From Thiobacillus sp. UBA3361 (GTDB lineage Bacteria > Pseudomonadota > Gammaproteobacteria > Burkholderiales > Thiobacillaceae), in assembly GCA_002360535.1 (NCBI GenBank), contig DEQR01000068.1:1-24857 (forward strand): a DNA stretch of 24,857 bases, given 5' to 3'. Position numbers and translations under genes: made by a program. This document shows, in pieces, positions 6,738 through 15,138 of this stretch (its first letter is position 1; each line of letters begins with the position of its first letter). Under the pieces are notes generated by a model. It was not told where the DNA came from. It saw only the letters and a program-made list of their open reading frames with translations, and searched no databases.

Positions 6738-8282
6738 CTACGTCCCGACGAGCTGTGAACCTGCCGTCGGGGCGTCCTTCACCCCATCACGCCTCTGCCC
6801 CGCCCGCCCCGCCAGGAAATGCACCAGCAGGGGCACGGGCCGGCCGGTGCTGCCCTTTTCCTTGCCGGACCGCCAGGCCGTGCCGGCGATGTCCAGGTGG
6901 GCCCAGGGGTATTTCTCGGTGAACTTGGACAGGAAGGCGGCGGCGGTGATGGTGCCGGCGGGGCGGCCGCCGATGTTGGCCATGTCGGCGAAGTTGCTCT
7001 TCAACTGGTCGTGGTATTCCTCGAACAGGGGCAGGCGCCAAGCCCGGTCGCCGCTGGCCTGGCCGGCGGCCAGGAGTTCGTCGGCCAGGCCGTCGTCGTT
7101 GGCCAGCAGGCCGGAGGTGGCGTGGCCCAGGGCGATGACGCAGGCGCCGGTGAGGGTGGCGATATCCACCACGGCGGCGGGCTGGAAACGCTCCGCATAG
7201 GTCAGGGCGTCGCACAGGATGAGGCGGCCTTCCGCGTCGGTGTTGAGCACCTCGATGGTCTGCCCGGACAGGCTCTTGACGATGTCGCCCGGCTTGTTGG
7301 CCCGACCGCTGGGCAGGTTTTCGCAGGCGGGGATGACGCCCACCACGTTGAGGGGCAGCTTCAGTTCCGCCACCGCCTGGAGGGTGCCCAGCACCGAGGC
7401 GGCGCCGCTCATGTCGTACTTCATTTCATCCATGTCGCCGGGGGGCTTCAGGGAGATGCCGCCGGCGTCGAAGGTGATGCCCTTGCCCACCAGGGCCACG
7501 GGCTGGGCCTTCCTGACGCCACCGTTGTAGTGCAGGACGATGAGCTTGGGCGGCTCGTCGCTGCCCTTGGCCACCGAGAGCAGGGAGCCCATGCCCAGGG
7601 CCTCCATGTCCTTGCGTTCCAGCACCTGCGCCTTCAGGCCATGCTCCTTGGCCAGTTTTTTCGCCTGCTCTGCCAGGTAGGTGGGCGTGCACACGTTGCC
7701 GGGCAGGTTGCCCAAGTCCTGGGCCAGGTGCATGCCCCGGGCGATGGCCCGGCCACGGGCGGCGGCGGCCTCAGCACTCTTGACCTGGGCTCGACCGGCG
7801 ACGGCGAGGGTCAGGGTCTTGAGCTTGGGGAGGTCCTTAGCCGGTTCGCTCTTCATCCGGTCGAAACGGTAGGCCTCGGCCAGGGCCGCCATGACCGCCT
7901 GCTCCGCGTTCCAGGCCGCATCCCGGCCCTTCACCTCCAATTCGGTGAGGTGCAGGGTGGCCTGGCCGACACCGATCTCCGACAGCACGCGCAGGGCGGC
8001 GCGCAGGGCGTCTCGGTAGGCGCGCTCACCCAGGCCATCCTGTTTGCCCATGGCCACCAGCAGCACCCGTTCCGCGGCCACGCCCGGCACACCGTGCAGC
8101 AGCAAGGTGGCACCGGCCTTGTCGCGCAGGTCGCCGCGCTTCAGTATCCGGCTCAGATAGCCCTGGCTGGCGCGATCGACGGCCTCGGCCGCCGTGCTCA
8201 GGCGGTTCGACTCGAACACCCCGACGACCACGCAGGCCTGGCGCGTCTTCTCGGGGCCGCGGACTTTTATGCTAAATTCCAT
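6738..8282 (-). CDS. pepA: Leucyl aminopeptidase (cytosol aminopeptidase, M17)
   Basis: This enzyme removes N-terminal residues, preferably leucine, from peptides using two metal ions; the E. coli homologue also binds DNA in Xer recombination. From the ATG at 8282 it has 514 residues: an N-terminal macro-like domain to about 165, then the catalytic M17 domain. The metal and active-site motifs are VGKGITFDAGGISLKP (Lys at about 267), MKYDMSGAA and the family signature NTDAEGRL (about 347-354). An AGGAG five bases before this ATG decides the start; the frame extends ten codons further without a ribosome site. Past the usual LVHFLAGRAG ending there is an 18-residue tail (QRRDGVKDAPTAG...) not expected in the family. 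It is divergent from lptF and convergent with the pseudopilin-like gene. Confidence 0.96.
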   Translation of the reverse strand: MEFSIKVRGPEKTRQACVVVGVFESNRLSTAAEAVDRASQGYLSRILKRGDLRDKAGATLLLHGVPGVAAERVLLVAMGKQDGLGERAYRDALRAALRVLSEIGVGQATLHLTELEVKGRDAAWNAEQAVMAALAEAYRFDRMKSEPAKDLPKLKTLTLAVAGRAQVKSAEAAAARGRAIARGMHLAQDLGNLPGNVCTPTYLAEQAKKLAKEHGLKAQVLERKDMEALGMGSLLSVAKGSDEPPKLIVLHYNGGVRKAQPVALVGKGITFDAGGISLKPPGDMDEMKYDMSGAASVLGTLQAVAELKLPLNVVGVIPACENLPSGRANKPGDIVKSLSGQTIEVLNTDAEGRLILCDALTYAERFQPAAVVDIATLTGACVIALGHATSGLLANDDGLADELLAAGQASGDRAWRLPLFEEYHDQLKSNFADMANIGGRPAGTITAAAFLSKFTEKYPWAHLDIAGTAWRSGKEKGSTGRPVPLLVHFLAGRAGQRRDGVKDAPTAGSQLVGT

Positions 8283-8373
8283 GACGTCTCCTAATGCCCT
8301 ACCCATAAACATCCCGCTGCGTCGCGGGTCTTGAACAGGCGCATTATCTTAGATTCCATCCGACGGCGAACCA
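8283..8373. promoter_or_regulatory. Divergent intergenic region between pepA and lptF
   Basis: These 91 bases must hold promoters for both divergent units. On the minus strand a GATAAT that could serve as the pepA -10 lies at 8343-8348, without a convincing -35. A weak hairpin (CCCGC, six-base loop, GCGGG) at 8313-8328 would fall in the pepA leader. No clear promoter for lptF was found. Confidence 0.3.
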
Positions 8374-9450
8374 GTGCGCATTTTCCACCGCTCCCTGATC
8401 CGGGAAATGACCGCCACGGGCGCCTCGGCACTGGCCGCCCTGAGCGCCATCATCCTCGTCTCGCTGATGGTTCGCATCCTGGGCAAGGCGGCCATCGGCG
8501 ACATCAACCCGGAGGCGGTGTTCCCCTTCATCGGCTTCGGTCTGCTGAATTTCCTGCCAGTGCTGCTCTCCCTGGCCTTGTTCATGGCCGTGTTCCTCAG
8601 TCTCACCCGCATGTGGCGCGACAGCGAGATGGTGATCTGGGCCGGGGCGGGCCTGAGCCCCTGGGCCTGGCTGAACCCCGTCGGGCGATTCGCAGTGCCG
8701 GTGGCACTGCTGATCGCCCTGCTCAGCCTGGCGCTCATCCCCTGGTCGGCGCAGAAGAAGTCGGACTACGAGCGCTACCTCTCCACCCGCGACGAAGCCG
8801 CCGGCCTGACCGCCGGCACCTTCCTGGAGACCGCCGAGGGGAAGCGGGTGATCTTCGTGGAATCCATGAACCGGGAGGACCAGCGCGTGGGCAACGTGTT
8901 CATCCAATCCAACCAGCAGGGCCGCAAGGGGGTGATCGTGGGACTGGACGGCGTGATCAGCGTCGCCGCGAACGGTGACCACTTTCTGGTCCTGGACCGG
9001 GGGCGCCGCTATGAGGGCGAGCCAGGTTCGGCGGAATACCGGATCGTGGAATTCGAGCTCTACGGCATCCGCCTGCAACCCGGCGAGGCCGGTGAGAAGG
9101 TGACCTCCGCACGCATGCGTGCGACGTCGGAACTCCTGCACGACCAAACGGCGGAAAACATGGCCGAATGGGTATGGCGCATCGGTTACCCCATCAGCGC
9201 CCTGCTGCTGGCCGCCCTGGCGGTGCCGCTGAGCCACGTAAACCCACGCGCCGGCCGTTCCATGAACATCCTGCTGGCCATCCTCATCTACACCATCTAC
9301 AACAATCTGATCGGCCTGAGCGAGGGCTGGGTGGCGCATGGCCGGCTCGGCGCCCTGGACAGCATGCTGTTGATCCATGGCGGCATGCTGATCCTGATGC
9401 TGGCCCTGTTCGGGCGGCATGCCGCCCGCCTGCCCAAGGGGGCGTCATGA
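8374..9450 (+). CDS. lptF: LPS export ABC transporter permease LptF
   Basis: LptF is one of the two inner-membrane permeases of the LptB2FG complex, which extracts lipopolysaccharide from the inner membrane and passes it to LptC-LptA. The 358-residue protein has the family layout: RIFHRSLIREM at the N-terminus, three N-terminal transmembrane segments, a periplasmic beta-jellyroll region (about 130-250, including EGKRVIFVESMN and RIVEFELYGIRL), then three C-terminal helices (IGYPISALLLAALAVPLS...). GTG at 8374 is used as start because the next ATG would remove the conserved N-terminus; the ribosome site is weak. The stop overlaps the lptG start (ATGA), so the two are co-translated. The partner ATPase LptB and bridge proteins LptC and LptA are encoded at 19741-21568. 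Confidence 0.95.
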   Translation: MRIFHRSLIREMTATGASALAALSAIILVSLMVRILGKAAIGDINPEAVFPFIGFGLLNFLPVLLSLALFMAVFLSLTRMWRDSEMVIWAGAGLSPWAWLNPVGRFAVPVALLIALLSLALIPWSAQKKSDYERYLSTRDEAAGLTAGTFLETAEGKRVIFVESMNREDQRVGNVFIQSNQQGRKGVIVGLDGVISVAANGDHFLVLDRGRRYEGEPGSAEYRIVEFELYGIRLQPGEAGEKVTSARMRATSELLHDQTAENMAEWVWRIGYPISALLLAALAVPLSHVNPRAGRSMNILLAILIYTIYNNLIGLSEGWVAHGRLGALDSMLLIHGGMLILMLALFGRHAARLPKGAS

Positions 9451-10520
9451 TCATCCTGGCACGCTACCTGAGCCGGGAGATATTGGGCTCCGTGTTCCTG
9501 GCCATCAGCATGCTGCTGCTGCTGTTCGCATTCCTCGACCTGATTTCGGAAATTCCGGACATCCGGCCGCCCGCCTACACCCTGACGAAGGTTCTCCTGT
9601 ACATCCTGCTGCGCGTCCCCGGCCACCTGCTGGAGTTGCTGCCGGTAGCCACCATCGTCGGCGCCCTGTTCGCCCTGGCCCGCCTGTCCGCCAGTTCGGA
9701 ATTCACCGTCATGCGCACCTCCGGGTTGGCCACGCGGCGCCTGGTGGGCTACCTGTTGCTGCTGGGCACGCTCATGGGCAGCCTGATCTTCGTGCTGGGG
9801 GAATACGTCAGCCCCCATTCGGACCGGGCCGCTCAACAGCTGAAGGTGCGCGCCACCACCGGCGTCATCGCCCGCCAGTTCCGCACCGGACTGTGGGCCA
9901 AGGACGGGCATAACTTCATCAATATCCAGGCCCTGCAGCCTGACGGCGCACTGGTGAATCCGTTGATCTATGTCTTTGCCGACGACCTGCGTCTGCAAGC
10001 CATCCGCGAGGCGAAGCGGGCTGTCTGGCAGCCGGATGGCAGCTGGCTGCTGGAGGATGTCACCGACACCCATCTGAGCGATCGGGGTGCCCACATCGAA
10101 CGCCACGTCAGCCTGCCCTGGCGCACGGACGTCAATCCCGACCTGCTGGCCGTGTTGATGATCCCGCCCGACCAGATGTCCCTGCGTACCCTGGATGCCT
10201 ATATCGAGCACCTGGCGGAAAACCGTCAGAAGACCAGCCGCTACGAGGCCGCCTACTGGAACAAGATCGCCTTTCCCCTGGCCGCGCCGATCATGCTGCT
10301 GATTGCTCTGCCCTTCGCCTTCCATGCCCCCCGTTCCGGCAACGTAAGCGGACGGGTGCTGGCGGGCATCCTCATCGGCCTGGGCTTCCATCTGATGAAC
10401 CGCCTGTCGGCCCACCTGGGGCTTCTCAATGACTGGCCCCCGGCCCTGAGTGCCTTCGCCACCCTAGGTCTGTTCACCCTGGGCGCCCTCATCGCCCTCT
10501 GGCGCGCGGAGCGCATCTGA
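9447..10520 (+). CDS. lptG: LPS export ABC transporter permease LptG
   Basis: LptG is the second permease of the LPS extractor and pairs with LptF. It has 357 residues beginning MIILARYLSREILGSVFLAI, with LptF/LptG-family helices at the N-terminus (FLAISMLLLLFAF, ILLRVPGHLLELLPVATIVGALFALARL), a periplasmic middle domain and C-terminal helices including KIAFPLAAPIMLLIALPFAF and GILIGLGFHLMNRL. MRTSGLATRRL in the cytoplasmic loop is the usual coupling-helix region that contacts LptB. The start overlaps the lptF stop by four bases. The final 57 bases are also coding for the RDD protein on the opposite strand. Confidence 0.95.
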   Translation: MIILARYLSREILGSVFLAISMLLLLFAFLDLISEIPDIRPPAYTLTKVLLYILLRVPGHLLELLPVATIVGALFALARLSASSEFTVMRTSGLATRRLVGYLLLLGTLMGSLIFVLGEYVSPHSDRAAQQLKVRATTGVIARQFRTGLWAKDGHNFINIQALQPDGALVNPLIYVFADDLRLQAIREAKRAVWQPDGSWLLEDVTDTHLSDRGAHIERHVSLPWRTDVNPDLLAVLMIPPDQMSLRTLDAYIEHLAENRQKTSRYEAAYWNKIAFPLAAPIMLLIALPFAFHAPRSGNVSGRVLAGILIGLGFHLMNRLSAHLGLLNDWPPALSAFATLGLFTLGALIALWRAERI

Positions 10521-10943
10521 CCTGACCAGCAGGGTGCCGGCCAGCCGGTCGTGCAGAAACTGCCTCTGCGGGTCCCACAAGGCCCACAGAAAACCCAAGC
10601 CCCCCGCCACCAGCCCCGCGACGGCGAGTACGTAGCGCAGCACGCAACGGCCCAGAGCGGGGCACCCACCCTGCCCATCCACCAGCCTGATGCGCCAGGT
10701 CTTCATGGCCAGGGTCTGTCCGCCCCGGTGCCAGGTCAGGATGAAGTACAGCCCTGCGCAAAGCAGCAGGTAGAGTTGGAAGGCCAGACGCTGTCCGGCC
10801 GAAGCCGTCGGGTCCAGCCAACCCACCACCAGGAAACCGACCACCATGAACAGGGCCGCCAGCAGGAAACACTCATAGACCAGGCTGGCCAGGCGGCGGC
10901 GGAGGCTGGCCAGGTTCGGAGCAGCGGGGAAGGGTGCGTTCAT
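10464..10943 (-). CDS. RDD-family membrane protein
   Basis: This 159-residue protein has three to four hydrophobic segments: LVYECFLLAALFMVVGFLVVGWL (about 20-42), LYLLLCAGLYFILTW (about 58-72) and YVLAVAGLVAGGLGFLWAL near 110. RRLASLVYE at the N-terminus, GGQTLAMKTWRIRLVD in the middle and HDRLAGTLLV at the end are RDD-family hallmarks. Function is not established for most members; some have been proposed as ion transporters. The start at 10943 (MNAPFPAAPNL) is chosen because family similarity begins there; the frame continues upstream to 11087 but would run through the rplU promoter. There is no strong ribosome site. Its 3' end overlaps lptG by 57 bases in antisense. Confidence 0.88.
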   Translation of the reverse strand: MNAPFPAAPNLASLRRRLASLVYECFLLAALFMVVGFLVVGWLDPTASAGQRLAFQLYLLLCAGLYFILTWHRGGQTLAMKTWRIRLVDGQGGCPALGRCVLRYVLAVAGLVAGGLGFLWALWDPQRQFLHDRLAGTLLVRSDALRAPEGDEGAQGEQT

Positions 10944-11024
10944 GCCGCGGATGCTAGTCGGCGGTGCAGGCCGCGTCCACACGCGGCACCGGCAACATCG
11001 TGATGGATGGGGGTGCATTTTGAT

Positions 11025-11053
11025 TTGCATGCCAATGGTGACATGCCTATAAT
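11025..11053 (+). promoter_or_regulatory. Sigma70-type promoter of rplU-rpmA
   Basis: TTGCAT (11025-11030) and a perfect TATAAT (11048-11053) are separated by 17 bases. The expected start near 11060 leaves a leader of about 30 bases before the rplU ATG. No L21-binding leader structure or other regulator site is evident. Confidence 0.75.
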
Positions 11054-11089
11054 CCGCGGTTTCGTGCAAGTGCAGAATCTGGAGCAACT

Positions 11090-11401
11090 ATGTATGCGGT
11101 GATCCGGACCGGCGGCAAGCAGTACAAGGTCAGCGCCGGTGGCAAACTGAAAGTCGAGAGCCTGGCTGCCGAAGTCGGCAGCGAGGTGGAAATCAACGAC
11201 GTGCTGATGGTCGCCGATGGCGATACCGTCAAGGTCGGCACGCCCCTGGTGGCCGGCGCCAGCGTCAAGGCCACCGTGGTGGCGCATGGCCGCGGCGACA
11301 AGGTGATGATCTTCAAGATGCGTCGCCGCAAGCACTACCGCAAGAGCCAGGGCCATAGGCAGAATTACACCGAAATCCGTATCGACGGCATCAACGGCTG
11401 A
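11090..11401 (+). CDS. rplU: 50S ribosomal protein L21
   Basis: L21 is a 23S rRNA-binding protein of the large subunit. The 103 residues begin MYAVIRTGGKQYKVSAGGKLKVE and end KMRRRKHYRKSQGHRQNYTEIRIDGI; both are family signatures and the length is standard. A GGAG lies seven bases before the ATG. It is transcribed from the promoter at 11025-11053, with rpmA 30 bases downstream, the universal bacterial arrangement. Confidence 0.99.
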   Translation: MYAVIRTGGKQYKVSAGGKLKVESLAAEVGSEVEINDVLMVADGDTVKVGTPLVAGASVKATVVAHGRGDKVMIFKMRRRKHYRKSQGHRQNYTEIRIDGING

Positions 11402-11431
11402 TCAATACGCCCGAAGACTAGGAGTTAAACC

Positions 11432-11695
11432 ATGGCACACAAAAAGGCAGGCGGCAGTTCCCGCAACGGCCGCGATTCCAAGCCCAAGATGCTGGGCGTC
11501 AAGCGCTACGGCGGCCAAGTGGTTCCCGCCGGCAACATCCTGGTTCGCCAGCGCGGCACCCAGTTCCACCCGGGCACCAATGTCGGTATGGGCAAGGATT
11601 TCACCCTGTTCGCCCTGGTGGACGGCACGGTGGAGTTCACCGTCAAGGGTCCCCTGAAGCGCCGCACGGTCAACATCGTTCCGCTTCAGGCCTGA
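11432..11695 (+). CDS. rpmA: 50S ribosomal protein L27
   Basis: L27 lies near the peptidyl-transferase centre, where its flexible N-terminus contacts the tRNA ends. The 87 residues MAHKKAGGSSRNGRDSKPKM... have the conserved MAHKKAGGSxxNGRDS start without the cleavable N-terminal extension of Firmicutes, followed by LGVKRYGGQVVPAGNILVRQRGT. AGGAG lies about seven bases before the ATG. It is second in the rplU operon and followed by a strong terminator. Confidence 0.99.
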   Translation: MAHKKAGGSSRNGRDSKPKMLGVKRYGGQVVPAGNILVRQRGTQFHPGTNVGMGKDFTLFALVDGTVEFTVKGPLKRRTVNIVPLQA

Positions 11696-11713
11696 CCCGG
11701 CCCGTCAGCGGAC

Positions 11714-11749
11714 AAGAGCCCTATCCGCGGATAGGGCTCTTTGCTTTTT
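11714..11749 (+). terminator. Intrinsic terminator after rpmA
   Basis: A perfect 28-base palindrome (11714-11741) gives a stem of up to 12-14 pairs built on AGAGCCCTATCC and its complement, followed by a T-rich run (TTTGCTTTTTGG). It separates rpmA from obgE, whose start is only about 30 bases away. obgE must therefore rely on readthrough or on a promoter inside this element; I see no separate promoter. Confidence 0.9.
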
Positions 11750-11771
11750 GGCCCCTGTCCCCAGCTAAACA

Positions 11772-12809
11772 ATGAAATTCATCGACGAAGCCACCATCGA
11801 AGTCATCGCCGGCAAGGGCGGCAATGGCAGCGCCAGCTTCCGCCGCGAGAAGTTCATTCCCATGGGCGGTCCGGACGGCGGCGACGGCGGCCGGGGCGGC
11901 AGCATCTGGGCGGTGGCCGACCGCAACCTCAATACCCTGATCGACTTTCGCTACACGCGCGTGTTCCGTGCTCAGCACGGTGAGAACGGACGCGGCTCCG
12001 ACTGCTACGGCAAGGGTGGAGAGGACCTGACCCTGCGTGTCCCCGTCGGCACCGTGTTCCACGATGCCGAGACAGACGCGGTGCTGGCCGATTTGGCCGC
12101 CGACGGCCAGAAGGCCTTGATCGCCAAGGGCGGCCGGGGCGGACTGGGCAACCTGCACTTCAAATCCAGCACCAACCGTGCGCCCCGCCAATGCACGCCG
12201 GGCGAACCGGGCGAGCAGCGCGAGTTGCGCCTGGAACTGAAAATCCTCGCCGACGTGGGCCTGCTGGGCATGCCCAACGCCGGAAAATCCACCTTCATCC
12301 GCTCCGTCTCTGCGGCCAGGCCCAAGGTGGCCGACTACCCGTTCACCACCCTGCACCCCAACCTGGGCGTGGTGCGTGTCGATAACAACCGCAGCTTCGT
12401 GGTCGCCGACATCCCCGGCCTGATCGAGGGCGCCGCCGAGGGCGCTGGCCTGGGCCACCAATTCCTGCGCCACCTGGCCCGTACCCGGCTGCTGCTGCAT
12501 CTGGTCGATCTGGCCCCCTTCGACCCGGAGACCGACCCGGTGCGCGAAGCGCGGGCCATCGTCGAGGAACTGCGCAAGTACGACGAGGACCTGTACCGTC
12601 GTCCGCGCTGGCTGGTCCTCAACAAGCTGGACCTGATTCCCGAGGAAGAACGCCAGCAACGGGTCGCCGATTTCCTGGCCGCTTTCGAATGGCAAGGCCC
12701 CGTGTTCGCCATTAGCGCCATCAAGGGCGAGGGCTGCCAGCCCCTGGTCCAGGCCATCATGAACTACCTGGACGAGCAACGCCGCACGGCGGAGGAGGCA
12801 TCGTCATGA
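11772..12809 (+). CDS. obgE: GTPase ObgE/CgtA
   Basis: This essential GTPase acts in 50S maturation and the stringent response. The 345 residues comprise the glycine-rich Obg fold (MKFIDEATIEVIAGKGGNGSASFRREK..., about 1-158) and a G domain with G1 GMPNAGKS, G3 DIPGLIEGAAEGAG and G4 NKLD. The OCT domain of some Gram-positive homologues is absent, as usual in Proteobacteria. The ATG has no obvious ribosome site, but the conserved N-terminus fixes the start. It lies downstream of rpmA and its stop overlaps the proB start (ATGA), so proB is translationally coupled to it. Confidence 0.98.
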   Translation: MKFIDEATIEVIAGKGGNGSASFRREKFIPMGGPDGGDGGRGGSIWAVADRNLNTLIDFRYTRVFRAQHGENGRGSDCYGKGGEDLTLRVPVGTVFHDAETDAVLADLAADGQKALIAKGGRGGLGNLHFKSSTNRAPRQCTPGEPGEQRELRLELKILADVGLLGMPNAGKSTFIRSVSAARPKVADYPFTTLHPNLGVVRVDNNRSFVVADIPGLIEGAAEGAGLGHQFLRHLARTRLLLHLVDLAPFDPETDPVREARAIVEELRKYDEDLYRRPRWLVLNKLDLIPEEERQQRVADFLAAFEWQGPVFAISAIKGEGCQPLVQAIMNYLDEQRRTAEEASS

Positions 12810-13927
12810 GCGCCTCGGTGATCGCCAACGCCGGCCGGCTGGTAGTCAAGGTCGGCAGCGCCCTGGTCACCAACGACGGTCGCGGCCTGGATCACGCCCG
12901 CTTGGCGCGCTGGGCGGAACAGATAGCCGCCCTGGTAAAACTCGGCAAGGAAGTCGTGCTGGTGTCCAGCGGCGCCATCGCCGAAGGTATGCAGCGCCTG
13001 GGCTGGCTGAAGCGCCCCAGCGCGCTGAACGAATTGCAGGCCGCCGCCGCCGTCGGCCAGATGGGCCTGATCGAGGCCTACGAGCGTTGCTTCCGCGCCC
13101 ACGGGCTGCACACCGCACAGGTATTGCTCACCCACGCCGACCTGGCCGACCGGGAGCGCTACTTGAACGCCCGCTCCACCCTGCGCACCCTGCTGGACCT
13201 GAAGACCGTCCCCATCATCAACGAGAACGACACGGTCACCACCGACGAGATCAAGTTCGGCGACAACGACACCCTGGGCGCCCTGGTCGCCAACCTGATC
13301 GAGGCCGACGCCCTGATCATCCTCACCGACCAAGCCGGTCTGTTCACCGCCGATCCGCGCAAGGACCCGACGGCCACCCTGGTGACCGAAGCCAACGCGG
13401 GCGATCCGCAACTGGAGCGCATGGCCGGCGGCGCCGCCAGCGAACTCAGCCGGGGCGGCATGCTGACCAAGATACTGGCCGCCAAGCGCGCCGCGCGCAG
13501 CGGTGCGCATACCGTGATCGCCAGCGGCAGGGAGGACGAGGTGCTGGTACGGCTGGCGCGCGGCGAGTCCATCGGCAGCCAGTTGGTGGCGCGCAGCGCG
13601 CCCCTGGCCGCGCGGCGCCAATGGCTGGCCGACCACTTGCAGGTTGGCGGTCTGCTCACCCTGGACGCCGGCGCGGTGAAGGCCCTGACGGAGCAAGGCA
13701 AGAGCCTGCTCCCCGTCGGCGTGATCCAGGTGCAGGGCGTCTTCCAGCGCGGCGAGGTGGTGACCTGCCGCGACGCCGAAGGCCGGGACATCGCCCGCGG
13801 GCTGGTCAACTACGGTGCCGACGAGGCGCGCCGCATCGCCAGACACCCGAGCAGCGAGATTCTCGGCATCCTGGGTTACGTGGACGAGCCGGAACTGATC
13901 CACCGGGACAACCTGGTACTGCTGTAG
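12806..13927 (+). CDS. proB: Glutamate 5-kinase
   Basis: ProB carries out the first step of proline synthesis, phosphorylating glutamate to gamma-glutamyl phosphate. The 373 residues contain an amino-acid-kinase domain (VVKVGSALVTNDGRGLD, VSSGAIAEGMQRLG, INENDTVTTDEIKFGDND, TDQAGLFTADPRKDP) and a C-terminal PUA domain (about 275-355). The length and all substrate and ATP motifs are normal. It overlaps obgE by four bases, a common betaproteobacterial pairing. proA is not in the window. It is convergent with ubiX, with only 29 bases between them. Confidence 0.97.
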   Translation: MSASVIANAGRLVVKVGSALVTNDGRGLDHARLARWAEQIAALVKLGKEVVLVSSGAIAEGMQRLGWLKRPSALNELQAAAAVGQMGLIEAYERCFRAHGLHTAQVLLTHADLADRERYLNARSTLRTLLDLKTVPIINENDTVTTDEIKFGDNDTLGALVANLIEADALIILTDQAGLFTADPRKDPTATLVTEANAGDPQLERMAGGAASELSRGGMLTKILAAKRAARSGAHTVIASGREDEVLVRLARGESIGSQLVARSAPLAARRQWLADHLQVGGLLTLDAGAVKALTEQGKSLLPVGVIQVQGVFQRGEVVTCRDAEGRDIARGLVNYGADEARRIARHPSSEILGILGYVDEPELIHRDNLVLL

Positions 13928-13956
13928 CCACCGCCAAACGGCGGAGCCGCCGGGAC

Positions 13957-14577
13957 TCAGGCGCCGGATTCTCCCCCATCACCCCAACGCGCCACCAGGT
14001 GGTGTGGCACGGCCAACTGGTCCAGTACCCGCGCGACGATGAAATCCACCAACTGCGCCACCGACTCGGGGCGGTGATAAAAGCCCGGATTGGCGGGCAA
14101 TATCGTGGCGCCGGCCTCGGCCAGCTGAGTCATGTTGCGCAGATGAATCAGCGAGAACGGCGTCTCGCGCGGCACCAGGACCAGGGGGCGACGCTCCTTG
14201 AGCATCACGTCGGCGGCCCGTTCGATCAAGTTGTCGGCCAGCCCGTGGGCCATGGCGGCCAGGCTGCCCATGCTGCAAGGGCAGACCACCATGGCATCGG
14301 CCGGGTTGGAGCCGGAGGCCGCCGGCGCAAACCATTCATCGCGGCCGTAGGCATGCAGGTCCGCTTCCGGAAGACCGAAACGGCCAAGCAACACGGCCAC
14401 CAGATCACCACCGGCACCGGGCAGACCCAACTCCAGTTCCTGACGGGCGACGATGCGGGCCGCCTGGGACACCAGCAAATCCACCCGGCAACCGGCCCGC
14501 AACAGGCATTCCAGCAGGCGCAAGCCATAGGCCATGCCCGAGGCGCCGGTCCAGGCCAGGGTGATGCGCTTATTCAT
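13957..14577 (-). CDS. ubiX: Flavin prenyltransferase UbiX
   Basis: UbiX joins dimethylallyl (mono)phosphate to reduced FMN, making the prenylated FMN used by UbiD-type decarboxylases, including the one in ubiquinone synthesis. The 206 residues show the flavoprotein start RITLAWTGASGMAYG, VVCPCSMGSLAAMAHGLADNLIERAADV and RRPLVLVPRETPFSLIHLRNM, all conserved in the UbiX/Pad1 family. The ATG lies within the end of the preceding Gx-family gene (8-base overlap), so the two are probably co-translated. It is the last gene of the long minus-strand series. ubiD is not in the window. Confidence 0.96.
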   Translation of the reverse strand: MNKRITLAWTGASGMAYGLRLLECLLRAGCRVDLLVSQAARIVARQELELGLPGAGGDLVAVLLGRFGLPEADLHAYGRDEWFAPAASGSNPADAMVVCPCSMGSLAAMAHGLADNLIERAADVMLKERRPLVLVPRETPFSLIHLRNMTQLAEAGATILPANPGFYHRPESVAQLVDFIVARVLDQLAVPHHLVARWGDGGESGA

Positions 14578-15112
14578 CGCCCGCCCTCCCGTCTGCCATG
14601 GCCACGATCAGCCAGGCCGCGGCCAGTCCGTTGACCAGGCCGGTTATCCAGGCCACGGTCAGGAACGGGGGAGCGAGGCCCAGCAGGCTGACGGCGGGCA
14701 TCAGCCAGAGGTTCACCACCAGCAGCTGCGCCCCCATGTGCGCGAAGGCCCCCAGCACGGACAGCCCCACGGGCCCGAGCAAACGGGGGTAGAGGCGGAT
14801 GGCCAGCCCCATGCACAGCAGGCTGAGTAGGGCGCCGGACAGGCTGAGCACGAAGCTTGGGGTCAGGAAGGTGCCGAGCAGCAGCGCCCCCGCCACCACC
14901 CGCAGCAGGGTGACCCAGGCCGCGGAGGACCAGCCGTAGCGGCATAGGACCGCCAGGCCGATGATGTTGGCCAGACCCGGTTTGACGCCGGGCAGGGGCA
15001 GGGGAATGGCCGCCTCTGCCAGGGTGAGTCCCACAGCCGCCGCCGCCAGGGCGGCGATGCGCCGGTCATCGTCGGCGGCGAAAAGCGTGAGGTGCAGTTC
15101 AGTGCGCGGCAT
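14570..15112 (-). CDS. Gx-family membrane protein (annotated as heptaprenyl diphosphate synthase component I)
   Basis: This 180-residue, highly hydrophobic protein has five to six transmembrane helices. The segment EAAIPLPLPGVKPGLANIIGLAVLCRYGW is the hallmark of the family (Pfam Hpre_diP_synt_I). The common name comes from Bacillus and is not proof of prenyl synthase activity; the family is grouped with small ECF-transporter substrate-binding proteins, so uptake of a small molecule is an alternative. A NusG-domain-II gene lies 26 bases upstream, a frequent partner, and the 3' end overlaps ubiX. Substrate and role are unknown; the pairing with a flavin enzyme suggests a flavin or prenyl link. 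Confidence 0.85.
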   Translation of the reverse strand: MPRTELHLTLFAADDDRRIAALAAAAVGLTLAEAAIPLPLPGVKPGLANIIGLAVLCRYGWSSAAWVTLLRVVAGALLLGTFLTPSFVLSLSGALLSLLCMGLAIRLYPRLLGPVGLSVLGAFAHMGAQLLVVNLWLMPAVSLLGLAPPFLTVAWITGLVNGLAAAWLIVAMADGRAGDE

Positions 15113-15138
15113 GCCCCCCCGCCTCCAAGCCTGCCCCG

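Noticed and set aside
6819..8294. 491-codon plus-strand frame opposite pepA
   Set aside because: The minus strand carries all leucyl aminopeptidase motifs; the antisense translation is a Gly/Gln/His-rich shadow.
13928..13956. Small hairpin CCGCC-AAAC-GGCGG between convergent proB and ubiX
   Set aside because: The stem is only five pairs and there is no T tract on either strand, so it is not supported as a terminator.
13087..14634. 515-codon plus-strand frame running from proB into the antisense of ubiX
   Set aside because: It spans two well-supported genes in wrong frames and its translation is Arg/Pro/Gly-rich without domains.
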